From an uncultured Glaciecola sp. (GTDB lineage: Bacteria > Pseudomonadota > Gammaproteobacteria > Enterobacterales > Alteromonadaceae): a stretch of DNA of 64,000 nucleotides. A program made the translations under genes and the position numbers. Of this stretch, positions 1-9,361 are shown one piece after another. Each line of letters starts with the position of its first letter. Position 1 is the stretch's first letter. Location of the stretch: the NCBI GenBank assembly GCA_905479945.1, contig CAJQOP010000037.1, positions 1-64,000 of the forward strand, written 5' to 3'. The notes below the pieces were generated by a model, which was not told the DNA's origin, made no database searches, and saw nothing but the letters and a program-made list of their open reading frames with translations.

Positions 1-22
1 TTACTGCTTAAGGAGCACTAAT

Positions 23-463
23 ATGCCAATGCAACCACTAGAAACACAACAGGCCTGCGCAATCTTAAATGAGATCATGGAATATGAATTAGCGGGTGTC
101 GTTAGATATACTCACTCAGCGATGATGGTCACTGGCCCTTACAGAATTCCAATCGTTGCATTCTTAAAAGAGCAGGCAACAGAATCACTACTTCATGCTC
201 AAGGAGCTGGAGAATTAATTGCAGGACTTGATGGCCACCCTAGTCAAAAAATTGCAAAGATTGAGGAAACAGGAAGACACGCAATCAAAGATATTTTAGA
301 AGAGAGTTTAGGTCATGAGCTGCATGCAGTTAGTCTTTATAAAAAGCTCTTAGAAGAGGTTGAAGATAAATCTATATATCTTGAAGAATATGCTCGAGGA
401 ATGATTGGAGAAGAAGAACAACATTCACTTGAATTAAAAAGAATGTTAAAAGATTACGGGTAA
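23..463 (+). CDS. Ferritin-like (bacterioferritin-type) protein
   Basis: A 146-residue, mostly helical protein that fits a four-helix-bundle ferritin-like fold, probably an iron-binding or iron-storage protein of the cytoplasm. Candidate metal ligands are Glu22 in the first helix, Glu54 with His58 in the second, and the E-x2-H pair Glu131/His134 near the C-terminus. Family members are usually about 150-160 residues, so it looks full length. An AAGGAG ribosome site at 10-15 precedes the ATG. It faces the DUF1289 gene tail to tail. Its arginine codons are mainly AGA, unlike the bulk of the window, and it lies in the left-hand segment that may come from another genome. The ferritin-like fold is fairly sure; the exact subfamily (bacterioferritin or another ferritin-like group) is not. 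Confidence 0.75.
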   Translation: MPMQPLETQQACAILNEIMEYELAGVVRYTHSAMMVTGPYRIPIVAFLKEQATESLLHAQGAGELIAGLDGHPSQKIAKIEETGRHAIKDILEESLGHELHAVSLYKKLLEEVEDKSIYLEEYARGMIGEEEQHSLELKRMLKDYG

Positions 464-470
464 AAAATAA

Positions 471-908
471 TTACAGTTTTTTAAAGTATCTTTCATGATG
501 AGCTTCAGATAATTCTAAAAGCTCTTTATTAATAACATCTTTAATAGTTGTTGGATCGTAAGACTTCAAACTTGCAATACCAAACTGCTGTAAATCTAAA
601 GCTTGAGATCCAGCGGCCCTTAGTAAATCAAAAATCCATGTAAGCGGATCCATAGAATTATTATAGTTAATTGCATTTTCTTTGAGTTTAAGTTGGAGTA
701 ACTCTTGATCTAGGATATTAAATCTATCCTTTAAAATAAGGACCTTAAATTTCTCTAATCGATCATTAACAAGTGCCCTTTCGTCTTGAGAGAATTTTGG
801 CCATCCAATGATTTCATGCACAAACCTTTTGCAGCCTTTGCAGACATCATCGCCATATGTTGTTGAACAAATGCCAAGACATGGAGTGGTTGATCTATTT
901 TTTTGCAT
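471..908 (-). CDS. DUF1289 family protein with cysteine cluster
   Basis: A 145-residue protein of the DUF1289 family (YdhL-like). The N-terminus carries the family signature: four cysteines at about residues 10, 14, 23 and 26, in the pattern PC-x3-C-S-T-T-Y-G-D-x2-C-x2-C-K-R-F. These probably bind a metal or an iron-sulfur cluster. The remaining 110 residues have no motif I recognise and are longer than in many DUF1289 proteins, which can be only 60-90 residues. It is divergent from acnB, with about 95 bases between the two starts. No function is established for the family. Its codon use (AGR arginines, AT-rich) matches the suspect left segment. Confidence 0.75.
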   Translation of the reverse strand: MQKNRSTTPCLGICSTTYGDDVCKGCKRFVHEIIGWPKFSQDERALVNDRLEKFKVLILKDRFNILDQELLQLKLKENAINYNNSMDPLTWIFDLLRAAGSQALDLQQFGIASLKSYDPTTIKDVINKELLELSEAHHERYFKKL

Positions 909-1002
909 ATTTAGCCAAATAATAACTCATTTTCAAATAAAATCTTTGATTTAGTAGAAGCCTTTTGGCTATAGGAGTAAAATGAGCCACGGAGAAAATC
1001 AT

Positions 1003-3588
1003 ATGTTAAACGAATACAAAGCACACGTAGACGAAAGAGCAAATCAAAATATTCCACCTCTTCCATTAGATGCTGATCAAACAGCACATCTAGTTGATCT
1101 TTTAAAAGCAGATCATGAAGAATCGGAATTACTATTACATCTACTAAAAGAAAGGGTTCCAGCTGGTGTAGATCAAGCTGCTTATGTAAAAGCCGCCTTC
1201 CTTTCAGATATAACAACTGGAAAAGCTGATAGCCCTCATATATCAAAAGTTGATGCCGTTCAGATTCTTGGGACTATGCTGGGTGGCTATAACATCCAAC
1301 CTTTAATTGAGTGTTTAAAGATTGATGGCTTGGGAAGTGAGGCTGCTAATGCACTAAGCAAGACTCTATTAATATTTGATGCTTTTAACGAGATCTTTGA
1401 ATTATCTAATACCAACGAGCATGCTAAAAGAGTTATTGATTCTTGGGCTGAAGGAACATGGTTTACAGAAAAGTCTGAAATTCCAGATCAAATCAAATTA
1501 ACGGTTTATAAAGTTCCAGGAGAAATAAATACTGATGATTTATCTCCTGCAACAGATGCATGGTCAAGACCAGATATCCCGCTTCATGCCTTAGCTATGT
1601 TTAAAATGCCAAGAGAAGGTATAGAAAGGCCTCTTGAAACTATTGAAGAATTAAAAGAAAAGGGAAACCCTTTAGTGTTCGTTGGTGATGTGGTTGGTAC
1701 AGGTTCTTCTAGAAAATCAGCAACAAACTCAGTTCTATGGCACATGGGTGATGAAATACCTTGTATACCAAACAAAAAAGAAGGTGGATTCTGTTTTGGT
1801 GGAAAAATTGCTCCTATCTTTTTTAATACTTTAGAAGATTCTGGTGCCTTCCCTATTGAGTTAGATGTTTCTAATATGGAAATGGGTCAAGAAATTATCC
1901 TTGAGCCACATAATGGCAGAGTATTGGATGCAAATACCAATGAAGTAATTACAACGTTTGAATTAAAAACTAATGTCATTCTAGATGAAGTAAGAGCTAA
2001 TGGAAGAATTCCATTAATCATTGGAAGACAGCTTACAGATAAGACCCGTGAAGCTTTGGATCTTGAACCTACAGATGTTTTTAAAAGACCTGATGATGCA
2101 GATGGCTCTGATAAAGGTTACACGTTAGCTCAAAAAATGGTAGGAAAAGCTTGTGGAGTTGAAGGAATTAGACCTGGAACATACTGTGAGCCAAGAATGA
2201 CCACAGTAGGCTCTCAAGATACAACAGGCCCAATGACTAGAGACGAATTGAAAGATTTGGCTTGTTTAGGTTTCACTGCGGATCTGACTATGCAGTCATT
2301 CTGTCATACTGCGGCTTATCCTAAGCCTGTCGATATCGATACTCAGCACACACTACCTGATTTCATTATGAATCGCGGCGGTGTTTCACTGCGACCAGGT
2401 GACGGTATCATTCACTCTTGGTTGAACCGTATGTTGTTGCCAGATACAGTTGGTACGGGTGGCGATTCACATACACGCTTCCCAATGGGTATTTCATTCC
2501 CTGCAGGTTCTGGCTTAGTTGCATTTGCAGCTGCTACGGGTGTTATGCCATTAGATATGCCTGAATCAGTATTGGTTCGTTTTAAAGGCAAAATGAAGCC
2601 AGGGATTACGCTTCGTGACTTGGTTCATGCCATTCCACTATATGCTATCAAGCAAGGTTTGCTAACAGTCGCCAAGAAAGGCAAAGTCAACGCGTTCTCT
2701 GGCCGTATTTTAGAAATTGAAGGTCTTGAAAATCTAACAATAGAACAAGCCTTTGAATTGTCAGATGCTTCTGCGGAACGCTCTGCAGCGGGTTGTACGA
2801 TAAAGCTGTCTGAAGATTCAATTTCTGAATATCTAAATTCAAACATCACTATGCTACGTTGGATGATTAACGAAGGTTACGGTGATCCTAGAACATTAGA
2901 ACGTCGCGCTCGTAAGATGGAAGATTGGCTAGCTGAACCTTCCTTAATGAAAGCAGATGCTGACGCTGAATATGTCGAAACGATCGAAATTGACTTGGCA
3001 GAAATTAATGAGCCGATTTTATGTTGCCCGAACGATCCTGATGATGCTAAGACACTATCTGAAGTTGCTGGTGATAAAATAGATGAAGTCTTTATCGGGT
3101 CTTGTATGACCAATATTGGCCACTTCAGAGCAGCTGGTAAGTTGCTTGAGCAATTCAAAGGTACTTTACCAACTCGTTTATGGATGTCTCCACCAACTAA
3201 GATGGATGAAGCTCAGTTGATGGAAGAGGGCTACTTTAGTATTTACGGTAAAGCTGGCGTTAGAATGGAAATGTCAGGCTGTTCATTGTGTATGGGTAAC
3301 CAGGCACGTGTCCTTGCAGGTGCGACGGTATTGTCTACCTCAACCCGTAACTTCCCCAACCGTTTAGGTGATGGCGCTAACGTTTACCTATGTTCAGCTG
3401 AAATGGCTGCTGTGGGAGCGATAGTTGGTCGTATTCCAACGGCTGCGGAATATATGGAATATGCTAGCAAAATAGAGTCAATGAGCGGTGAAGTATTCCG
3501 CTATTTAAACTTTGATCGTATGCCTAAATTCATGAAAGCAGCAAAAGCGGCGAAAGATAATATTATCCCAACCTTAAATATTGCTTAG
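1003..3588 (+). CDS. acnB: Aconitate hydratase B (mosaic 5'/3' halves)
   Basis: AcnB interconverts citrate and isocitrate through cis-aconitate in the TCA cycle, using a [4Fe-4S] cluster. The 861-residue product matches the usual AcnB length of about 865. The order is an N-terminal HEAT-like domain, the swivel domain (about 165-380), then the catalytic aconitase domains. Cluster cysteines are Cys701 (GSCMTN) and Cys760/Cys763 (GCSLC). I prefer the ATG at 1003 because it gives the typical MLNEYKAHV N-terminus with GGAG eight bases upstream. An in-frame ATG at 982 with AGGAG four bases upstream is the alternative. Oddity: up to about 2,240 the gene uses AGA/AGG for 15 of 16 arginines, and after about 2,370 it uses CGN for 19 of 22. 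The protein stays intact across the switch. Confidence 0.95.
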   Translation: MLNEYKAHVDERANQNIPPLPLDADQTAHLVDLLKADHEESELLLHLLKERVPAGVDQAAYVKAAFLSDITTGKADSPHISKVDAVQILGTMLGGYNIQPLIECLKIDGLGSEAANALSKTLLIFDAFNEIFELSNTNEHAKRVIDSWAEGTWFTEKSEIPDQIKLTVYKVPGEINTDDLSPATDAWSRPDIPLHALAMFKMPREGIERPLETIEELKEKGNPLVFVGDVVGTGSSRKSATNSVLWHMGDEIPCIPNKKEGGFCFGGKIAPIFFNTLEDSGAFPIELDVSNMEMGQEIILEPHNGRVLDANTNEVITTFELKTNVILDEVRANGRIPLIIGRQLTDKTREALDLEPTDVFKRPDDADGSDKGYTLAQKMVGKACGVEGIRPGTYCEPRMTTVGSQDTTGPMTRDELKDLACLGFTADLTMQSFCHTAAYPKPVDIDTQHTLPDFIMNRGGVSLRPGDGIIHSWLNRMLLPDTVGTGGDSHTRFPMGISFPAGSGLVAFAAATGVMPLDMPESVLVRFKGKMKPGITLRDLVHAIPLYAIKQGLLTVAKKGKVNAFSGRILEIEGLENLTIEQAFELSDASAERSAAGCTIKLSEDSISEYLNSNITMLRWMINEGYGDPRTLERRARKMEDWLAEPSLMKADADAEYVETIEIDLAEINEPILCCPNDPDDAKTLSEVAGDKIDEVFIGSCMTNIGHFRAAGKLLEQFKGTLPTRLWMSPPTKMDEAQLMEEGYFSIYGKAGVRMEMSGCSLCMGNQARVLAGATVLSTSTRNFPNRLGDGANVYLCSAEMAAVGAIVGRIPTAAEYMEYASKIESMSGEVFRYLNFDRMPKFMKAAKAAKDNIIPTLNIA

Positions 3589-3675
3589 TTGCTAACTGGT
3601 CGGTGAAAACCAGGCCAGCAAGAGCAGCGAATATTAATACATTCGGTGCTCGATGCTTCATTTTAGGAACAAATT

Positions 3676-3713
3676 AAACCAGGATACTTGATATTGAGTG
3701 CCTGGTTTTTTTT
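3676..3713 (+). terminator. Rho-independent terminator after acnB
   Basis: An 8-bp stem (AAACCAGG at 3676-3683, CCTGGTTT at 3701-3708) encloses a 17-base loop and runs into eight T residues. It lies about 90 bases after the acnB stop. Confidence 0.8.
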
Positions 3714-3821
3714 AGAAAAGCTCAACGAACTCAAATAACAAAAAAATCATTAACATGGAACGTTATTCGTTTCATAATGACAAAGTAGCAATGGTTATGA
3801 ATACCGACTAAAGGTTTAACA

Positions 3822-4346
3822 ATGAATATAAGTACAAAAATGATTTTTCGAACTGCGCTGGCTTTTTTGCTAGTCTCGCTGCTTTCTATGCAGGTATTCG
3901 CAAAGAGTCAGCTAGATGACGACCTAACTGCGGAAGAGTTAGCTTTGCTAGCAGATGATAGTCGTATAAAGGTTTCCTTTGATTCAAAAGCACTAGAAGT
4001 AGAGTTTGCAGATTCATTTGATGAAAGAGCACTTGGCTTGATGCATCGCAAAACCCTTTGTGAAGATTGCGGCATGCTGTTTCAATTTGATAGTGAACGT
4101 TTCGCGAGTATTTGGATGAAAAACACCTTTGTCCCCCTTGATTTAGCCTATATAACCGTTGATGGAAGTATAGTGGATATTCAGGCTTTAAAGCCGCATG
4201 ACCTTACTGCGGTGAAATCGCCAAAACTTGTGCTTTATGCCTTGGAGATGAACCAAGGTTGGTTTGCAAAAAACGGCATTAAAGTGGGAGATCGCGTTTC
4301 CATTGAAGGAAGAGTTAAACAGCCTAAAAGAAAAACAGCTAAGTAA
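3822..4346 (+). CDS. DUF192 family exported protein
   Basis: A 174-residue exported protein. Residues 1-27 form a clear signal peptide: a basic start, a hydrophobic core, and an A-x-A-like end at Phe-Ala. The DUF192 domain spans about 50-165. Visible family features are the E-R-x2-G-L-M-H-R-K segment near 67-77 and I-W-M-K-N-T near 99-104. Members are small periplasmic or secreted beta-rich proteins of unknown function. The C-terminus is lysine-rich. AAAGG upstream supports the start. The next gene, lysC, begins 125 bases downstream without an obvious terminator, so read-through is possible. I cannot assign a role. Confidence 0.8.
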   Translation: MNISTKMIFRTALAFLLVSLLSMQVFAKSQLDDDLTAEELALLADDSRIKVSFDSKALEVEFADSFDERALGLMHRKTLCEDCGMLFQFDSERFASIWMKNTFVPLDLAYITVDGSIVDIQALKPHDLTAVKSPKLVLYALEMNQGWFAKNGIKVGDRVSIEGRVKQPKRKTAK

Positions 4347-4471
4347 GGCAGTACTTTTCGTGAACAAGGTGATTTTGCTTAGATACTCAAAATATTTCAA
4401 GCAGAAGCTTGAGCATATCAGTGACGAGCTTATCAATATTAATAAAACAAAAACAGTAAGAGATAATTCAA

Positions 4472-5821
4472 ATGAATTCAGCGTTGAATGTCGCCAAATT
4501 TGGCGGAACAAGCGTAGCAACTTATCAAACGATGCTCAGCTGCGCGAAAATAGTTGCTGATAACCCACAAACAAAAATCGTAGTAGTAAGTGCCTCCGCA
4601 GGTGTTACCAATCATTTAGTCGCTCTTGCCAATAGTGCACTAACAAGTGGTCAAATAGAAGAACTTGTCGGCCAAATCAATGATGTCGAGCTTGCTATCG
4701 TGCAACAGCTAAAGCAAGCTGATGAAGTAAACGAAAAACTCAATGTTTTACTAGAAGAGCTAACTGAGCTGGCTAAACATGAAGAGATAAACTTTAGAGA
4801 TGACTTAAAAGACGCATTGCTTTCTATGGGAGAGCGCATGTCATCTCTGCTTTTTGCCGCTGTTTTAAGAGAGTTTGATGTTCCTGCTAGTAACTTCGAT
4901 GTAAGGAAAGTTCTGCGCACTGATTCATTGTTCACTCAAGCAGTGCCTGAACTGTCTACCATTAAACAGCTTGCAAAAAACCTACTAATACCTGAACTAG
5001 CGCATTCAGTCATCGTTACCCAAGGTTTTGTTGGTGCTGATGAGCAAGGTCGGACAACAACACTTGGGCGCGGTGGCTCAGATTTCACTGCTGCCTTATT
5101 GGCAGAAGCCGTAGATGCGCAAACTTGTGAAATATGGACTGACGTTATCGGTGTTTATACGACCGACCCGCGCATCACAGATAAGGCTCGCCCATTGTCA
5201 GAACTCAGTTTTGAAGAGGCTGCTGAAATGGCTACTTTTGGCGCAAAAGTACTGCATCCAGCAACAATGGAACCCGCGTTGAGGCAAAATATTAGAGTAT
5301 TTGTTGGTTCAAGTCGTGAACCTGAAAAAGGCGGTACTTGGATTATAAAAAACTGCGAGCATGAGCCCTCTTACAGAGCAATAACGCGACGTAAAGACCA
5401 AGTTATGGTCACGGTTAAAACACCAAAAATGATGTACGCACAGGGTTTTTTGCAGCGCGTTTTCACTATCATTGCCAAGCATAAACTGTCTGTTGATTTA
5501 GTGACTACGTCAGAAATATCAGTGTCATTCACGCTCGACAACCCACCAAACTCGGTTTCAGAGAAAATGAATAAAGAAACACTTGCTGAATTGACCACTA
5601 TCTGTGATGTGACGGTAGAGCAAGGTTATGATGTTGTGACTGTTGTTGGTAACAATATGCACAGTGCGGCGGGGGTCTCTAGTCGCATATTTGAAGCAGT
5701 AGCGGGCTTTAACCTAAGAATGATTTGTTTTGGTGCAAACCCTCATAATCTTTCTTTTGTAGTGAGCAATGCAGACAGTGACGATGCTGTGAAAGTTTTG
5801 CATCGGAACTTGTTCGAATAG
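4472..5821 (+). CDS. lysC: Aspartate kinase III
   Basis: This enzyme phosphorylates L-aspartate, the first step towards lysine, threonine, methionine and diaminopimelate. At 449 residues it has the same length as E. coli LysC. The kinase domain (about 1-290) holds the KFGGTS nucleotide-binding motif at 9-14, TTTLGRGGSD, and the TDV.G.YTTDPR segment. Two ACT domains (about 300-449) carry the ISVDL..TSE-type effector site, consistent with lysine feedback. It is a monofunctional kinase with no homoserine dehydrogenase domain. The 125-base leader is too short for a lysine riboswitch, and I see none. A strong terminator follows at 5842-5876. Confidence 0.93.
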   Translation: MNSALNVAKFGGTSVATYQTMLSCAKIVADNPQTKIVVVSASAGVTNHLVALANSALTSGQIEELVGQINDVELAIVQQLKQADEVNEKLNVLLEELTELAKHEEINFRDDLKDALLSMGERMSSLLFAAVLREFDVPASNFDVRKVLRTDSLFTQAVPELSTIKQLAKNLLIPELAHSVIVTQGFVGADEQGRTTTLGRGGSDFTAALLAEAVDAQTCEIWTDVIGVYTTDPRITDKARPLSELSFEEAAEMATFGAKVLHPATMEPALRQNIRVFVGSSREPEKGGTWIIKNCEHEPSYRAITRRKDQVMVTVKTPKMMYAQGFLQRVFTIIAKHKLSVDLVTTSEISVSFTLDNPPNSVSEKMNKETLAELTTICDVTVEQGYDVVTVVGNNMHSAAGVSSRIFEAVAGFNLRMICFGANPHNLSFVVSNADSDDAVKVLHRNLFE

Positions 5822-5841
5822 ATCTGCTTTCCCTTCTGTAG

Positions 5842-5876
5842 AAAAAAAGCGATTTCCTTAAGAAATCGCTTTTTTT
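5842..5876. terminator. Bidirectional terminator between lysC and the chemoreceptor
   Basis: A perfect 8-bp core stem (GCGATTTC at 5849-5856, GAAATCGC at 5862-5869) with a 5-base loop, flanked by seven A on the left and seven T on the right. It gives a U-tract on either strand and separates convergent genes. Confidence 0.9.
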
Positions 5877-5946
5877 GTTTAGTGTATTTATTTAAATGTC
5901 ACTAGGGCTGCATACCTAACTTTGGCCGCTTAAAATTGCGTTCAAG

Positions 5947-7974
5947 CTACCTAACTTTAAACTCACCAATAGATTCTTGCAGTTCGTCAGCGAGTTTTGC
6001 CACTTCAGCACTAGAGGCAGTAGTTTGCTGTGCGCCTAATGTTGTTTCTTCTGCAATGCCCACAATGCTCTCCAGCTTTTCACTAATTTCAGACGACACT
6101 TGATTTTGCTCTCTAGCTGCTTGTGCAATTCGAGTGCTTACTTCATGCGCTTTATGCACGGCATCAGTAATTAGGTCAAGTGCTTTTGTGGCTTTCTCTG
6201 TTTGTGCAACACAAACCTCGGTTTGTTGTTTGCCTTGAGTCATAACTGCCACTGCCTTCTCTGCCCCAGCTTGCAGGACTTCAATCATAGAATTGATTTC
6301 TTGTGTCGACTTCTGTGTACGACTAGCCAATGTTCTCACTTCATCAGCAACAACGGCGAAGCCTCGACCTTGTTCGCCTGCACGTGCAGCTTCAATTGCG
6401 GCATTTAGTGCGAGTAAGTTAGTTTGATCAGCAACTCCTCGGATAACATCAAGAATACCGCCAATACTGGCACTGTCTTCATGAAGCTTATTGATAACGT
6501 CGGCAGCTTCTTGAACGTCTCGAGCAAGTACTTCAATAGTGTGCTTGTTATCAAGTGAAATCTGCTTCACTTTTTCAGCTTCGTCATCAGCGTGGCCAAT
6601 TTCCTTAAGCGTGTCGTCTGCGCTCTGCACAACCAACTGCGATGTACTGTGCATTTCAGTCGTTGCAGCTGCGACTTGCGAGATTTGTGCTTTTTGTTCC
6701 TGAATTGAGTTTGTGGTTTGTTCAGTTACCGAAGATGTTTCGCCCGACGCCGCAGCCAATTGCTCTGCGCGGCGATGAATGCCATCAATCAGGCTTTTCA
6801 GGTTCTCAATTAATAAGTTACAGTTTTTAGAAAGGACCCCGAACTCATCGGTTGAAGAGTCATCTAGTCGGTGAGTTAAGTCACCCGATGAAGCAATTTT
6901 TAATAGCTCATTCACTTTAGCTAGTGGCTTAGTTATTGCCATTACGCTTTTATATGCGGTGAATGCAGCGATAGCAAGTGAAACAAGCACCATTATGATG
7001 ACCAATTGCATACTTGAACTGACTTGATCTCTGACTTCTGATTTAACCAACGTGGCTTTATCGTTTGCTAGTTTAAGTAAGGTTTCCAAAGACGCTAGTC
7101 CACGCTTAATATCTTCGTCGGATAGATCTAAGAATTTCTTTGCATCATTGCTGCGCTCAATCATTGATACTTTAAGTGCAATTATGCCGTCAGAGCCAAC
7201 ACTGGATTCTTTAAGAATAGAAATGAGTTCACCGACTTCTTCTAAGGTGCCACTATCATCTTGGCCATTCGCTATTGTTAGCATTTCAGAAAAGTTTTTT
7301 TCTGCTTGCGCTAACATAACAACCACTTCTTGGCCTCGAATCTCAGCTCTTTGCAATGTTTTAGTCGATGCATACTCAGAAATTGCGGTCAAAATTGACA
7401 ACAAATAAGATTCAAGCTCGACTGCTTCTTCAGCAACTTTAGAAAGGGTAGGGGAGCTGCTAACTTCGTCCAAATCGGCAAAGTCTAACAATAGCGATGT
7501 AGCATCATCCGCGCTTTCTTCAATGAGAGAATACTTCTCGTTTATGCTGTCTTGTAATTCTTGTTCTAGTAGATGGTTATTATATACTTGTACTGCATTT
7601 TTTGAATAATCATCATACACATTTTCAACCGCACCAAGGGCGCTTTTCAGTGTGCCTTCTGAGCTCACTGTCTTACGCAATACGGCGAGCTCTGCGTCAA
7701 ATTTAGCCTTGGTTGTTTCAAACGCATCGCGTTTGTCGTGTACTTCAGCTTGTTCATCGCTTATATAAGCTTCGAATGTGAGACGGCCCATATTTAGGAA
7801 TGTTGCTTTTAGGCTATTGCTGCCGCCAACTGTTGGCATCGCGAGTTCACTTACTTCGCTTGTAGCTTTCTCTAGCTCACTTAAACTGTAAAGTGAAGAT
7901 ATACTCAATGCTACTAGTAATAAGCTAATGATAGCGAAGCCGCCAATTACTCGCATTGCTACAGTGAAATTCAT
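5947..7974 (-). CDS. Methyl-accepting chemotaxis protein
   Basis: A 675-residue transmembrane chemoreceptor. The layout is a first membrane helix at about 8-30, a long helical periplasmic sensor region (about 31-320), a second membrane helix at about 322-345, a HAMP linker, then the cytoplasmic signalling domain. The hairpin tip that contacts CheA/CheW is unmistakable: [20 protein letters not shown] followed by [12 protein letters not shown]. The periplasmic region is predicted to be all-helical; its ligand cannot be read from sequence. No C-terminal CheR-tethering pentapeptide of the NWETF type is present. Transcription is probably by the flagellar sigma factor, from the site at 8096-8122. 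The gene ends against lysC at a shared terminator. Confidence 0.93.
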   Translation of the reverse strand: MNFTVAMRVIGGFAIISLLLVALSISSLYSLSELEKATSEVSELAMPTVGGSNSLKATFLNMGRLTFEAYISDEQAEVHDKRDAFETTKAKFDAELAVLRKTVSSEGTLKSALGAVENVYDDYSKNAVQVYNNHLLEQELQDSINEKYSLIEESADDATSLLLDFADLDEVSSSPTLSKVAEEAVELESYLLSILTAISEYASTKTLQRAEIRGQEVVVMLAQAEKNFSEMLTIANGQDDSGTLEEVGELISILKESSVGSDGIIALKVSMIERSNDAKKFLDLSDEDIKRGLASLETLLKLANDKATLVKSEVRDQVSSSMQLVIIMVLVSLAIAAFTAYKSVMAITKPLAKVNELLKIASSGDLTHRLDDSSTDEFGVLSKNCNLLIENLKSLIDGIHRRAEQLAAASGETSSVTEQTTNSIQEQKAQISQVAAATTEMHSTSQLVVQSADDTLKEIGHADDEAEKVKQISLDNKHTIEVLARDVQEAADVINKLHEDSASIGGILDVIRGVADQTNLLALNAAIEAARAGEQGRGFAVVADEVRTLASRTQKSTQEINSMIEVLQAGAEKAVAVMTQGKQQTEVCVAQTEKATKALDLITDAVHKAHEVSTRIAQAAREQNQVSSEISEKLESIVGIAEETTLGAQQTTASSAEVAKLADELQESIGEFKVR

Positions 7975-8095
7975 CTTAAATCCTCTAATTACCCGACAAT
8001 TGGTAATATTTATTTCGTTATTGCAGTTGGTTTATAGAGTAAATTACTTTGATACTTACTCGCGTACGCAGTTTTATAACTATGTCTAAAAGATG

Positions 8096-8122
8096 TTATC
8101 GGTAATTTGTGTTTTTTCTTTA
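8096..8122 (-). promoter_or_regulatory. Sigma-28 (FliA) promoter for the chemoreceptor
   Basis: Read on the minus strand there is TAAA (8122-8119), 15 bases, then ACCGATAA (8103-8096). The FliA consensus is TAAA-N15-GCCGATAA, so only one base of the two core elements differs. The site overlaps the apaH stop codon and leaves an untranslated leader of roughly 115 bases before the chemoreceptor ATG. Confidence 0.75.
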
Positions 8123-8926
8123 AGCCTGCTGAGAAAAATATTTAGAAGTTTCGATACAGTAGAGTGTCATTGTTTTATCCCACACATATCCTGTATCTAA
8201 GGCAATGATGCTCTGGGTTTTGGTTTCACCCATTAGTGAAGCCCAGTGGCCGAAAATAAGTACTTTATTTTTTTTCAGGTTGGAATTGGGGCAAGCGAAC
8301 CAAGGTTTAAGGTTTTTGGGGGCTGATTCAGGATGGCATTTAGTTTTGAATTCAAGTTCCTTACCTTGCAAAAAACGCATTCTAGTAAAGGCGTTTACGA
8401 CAAATCTAAGTCTTTCCTCGCCTTCTAATTTATCATCCCAAATCGTTGGGTTGTTGCCGTACATATTTTTTAGAAATTTTGCTCTCTTTGGACCTGACAA
8501 AGCTGTGCTGACTTCTTCTGAAAGTGCCAATGCTTTTTTAGTAGACCACGCAGGGTAGAGGCCTGCATGAGAAATGAAGTGATTTTTTGTTGGGTTAAGA
8601 GCTAGTTTTTTTGTACAGAGCCAATCAATTAGTTGATTAAAGGAGCTGTGGTTAATTAGAGGTGCTAATTTATCGAGAGGTTTTGGCGTGCTAATTCCGT
8701 ATGCCATGGCGATAAGGTGTAAATCATGATTACCTAAAACTGTATCAAAGTGAGAAGGGCCTAAGTCATTCAGATACTGCAATGTTTCTAGCGACTGAGC
8801 GCCTCTTGCAACCAGATCACCTACCGCCCAAAGCTTGTCTTGTTTTGGGTTAAAGTTTGCTGACTTGAGAAGCTTTCGCATTCCTTTGTAGCAGCCTTGA
8901 ATATCCCCAATGACAAAGTTTTTCAT
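8120..8926 (-). CDS. apaH: Symmetrical bis(5'-nucleosyl)-tetraphosphatase
   Basis: This enzyme hydrolyses diadenosine tetraphosphate (Ap4A) to two ADP. At 268 residues it is near the E. coli ApaH length of about 280. The metallophosphoesterase motifs appear in order: GDIQGC (about 7-12), GDLVARG (about 36-42), GNHDLH (about 65-70), and FGHWASL near the C-terminus. The first motif has Gln where many phosphoesterases have His; this GDIQG variant is common in the ApaH family. It is the last gene of the lptD-surA-pdxA-rsmA-apaG-apaH series on this strand. A 49-base gap separates it from apaG. Confidence 0.95.
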   Translation of the reverse strand: MKNFVIGDIQGCYKGMRKLLKSANFNPKQDKLWAVGDLVARGAQSLETLQYLNDLGPSHFDTVLGNHDLHLIAMAYGISTPKPLDKLAPLINHSSFNQLIDWLCTKKLALNPTKNHFISHAGLYPAWSTKKALALSEEVSTALSGPKRAKFLKNMYGNNPTIWDDKLEGEERLRFVVNAFTRMRFLQGKELEFKTKCHPESAPKNLKPWFACPNSNLKKNKVLIFGHWASLMGETKTQSIIALDTGYVWDKTMTLYCIETSKYFSQQA

Positions 8927-8975
8927 AAATAGCCTTTCATAAACAGCCTTTGATAAAGAGTATTAATGCAAACTG

Positions 8976-9350
8976 TTAATGCAGACTATTAGGCTTAGAT
9001 AAGTTGAATACAGGAATCGGTTCACGATGCATATTGCCGTCGGCTAACTCGAATTCATAGTACCCCTCCATGGTGCCTACTTCTGTCTTGAGCATCGAAG
9101 CGCTGGTATATTCATAACTGCCATTGGGCTGAATAACCGGCTGTTCGCCAACGACACCTTCGCCTTGTACTTCCACTTTCTCACCATCACCATTGGTGAT
9201 TAGCCAATAGCGGCTTTTTAATTTTGCAGACTGTTCAAGGTTATTGTTAATAGTCACAGTATAGCTAAATACATAAACGGGCATTTGGTCGCCGCTGTCT
9301 TTTAAGCCAATGAACTTTGTTTGGGTACTAATTCTTAATGGTGTATGCAT
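8976..9350 (-). CDS. apaG: ApaG domain protein (Co2+/Mg2+ efflux-associated)
   Basis: A 124-residue single-domain beta-sandwich protein, the normal ApaG length. Typical features are YVFSYTVTINN near 27-37, the SRYWLITN(G) strand near 45-53, GEGVVGEQP.I.PG-like text near 61-75, and MEGYYEF near the C-terminus. ApaG was linked genetically to cobalt resistance and magnesium efflux in Salmonella; its biochemical role is unsettled. It sits between rsmA and apaH in the conserved order and starts 11 bases after the rsmA stop. Confidence 0.93.
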   Translation of the reverse strand: MHTPLRISTQTKFIGLKDSGDQMPVYVFSYTVTINNNLEQSAKLKSRYWLITNGDGEKVEVQGEGVVGEQPVIQPNGSYEYTSASMLKTEVGTMEGYYEFELADGNMHREPIPVFNLSKPNSLH

Positions 9351-9361
9351 ATTTAAACTAA

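Noticed and set aside
911-1246. 111-codon frame on the minus strand at the start of acnB
   Set aside because: It overlaps the acnB coding region antisense and has no ribosome site or domain.
4347-4471. Possible lysine riboswitch before lysC
   Set aside because: Only 125 bases lie between the genes, too short for the element (about 170 bases or more), and I see no matching stems.
4264-4560. 98-codon plus-strand frame spanning the DUF192 end and the lysC start
   Set aside because: It overlaps two well-supported genes in another frame and has no recognisable product.
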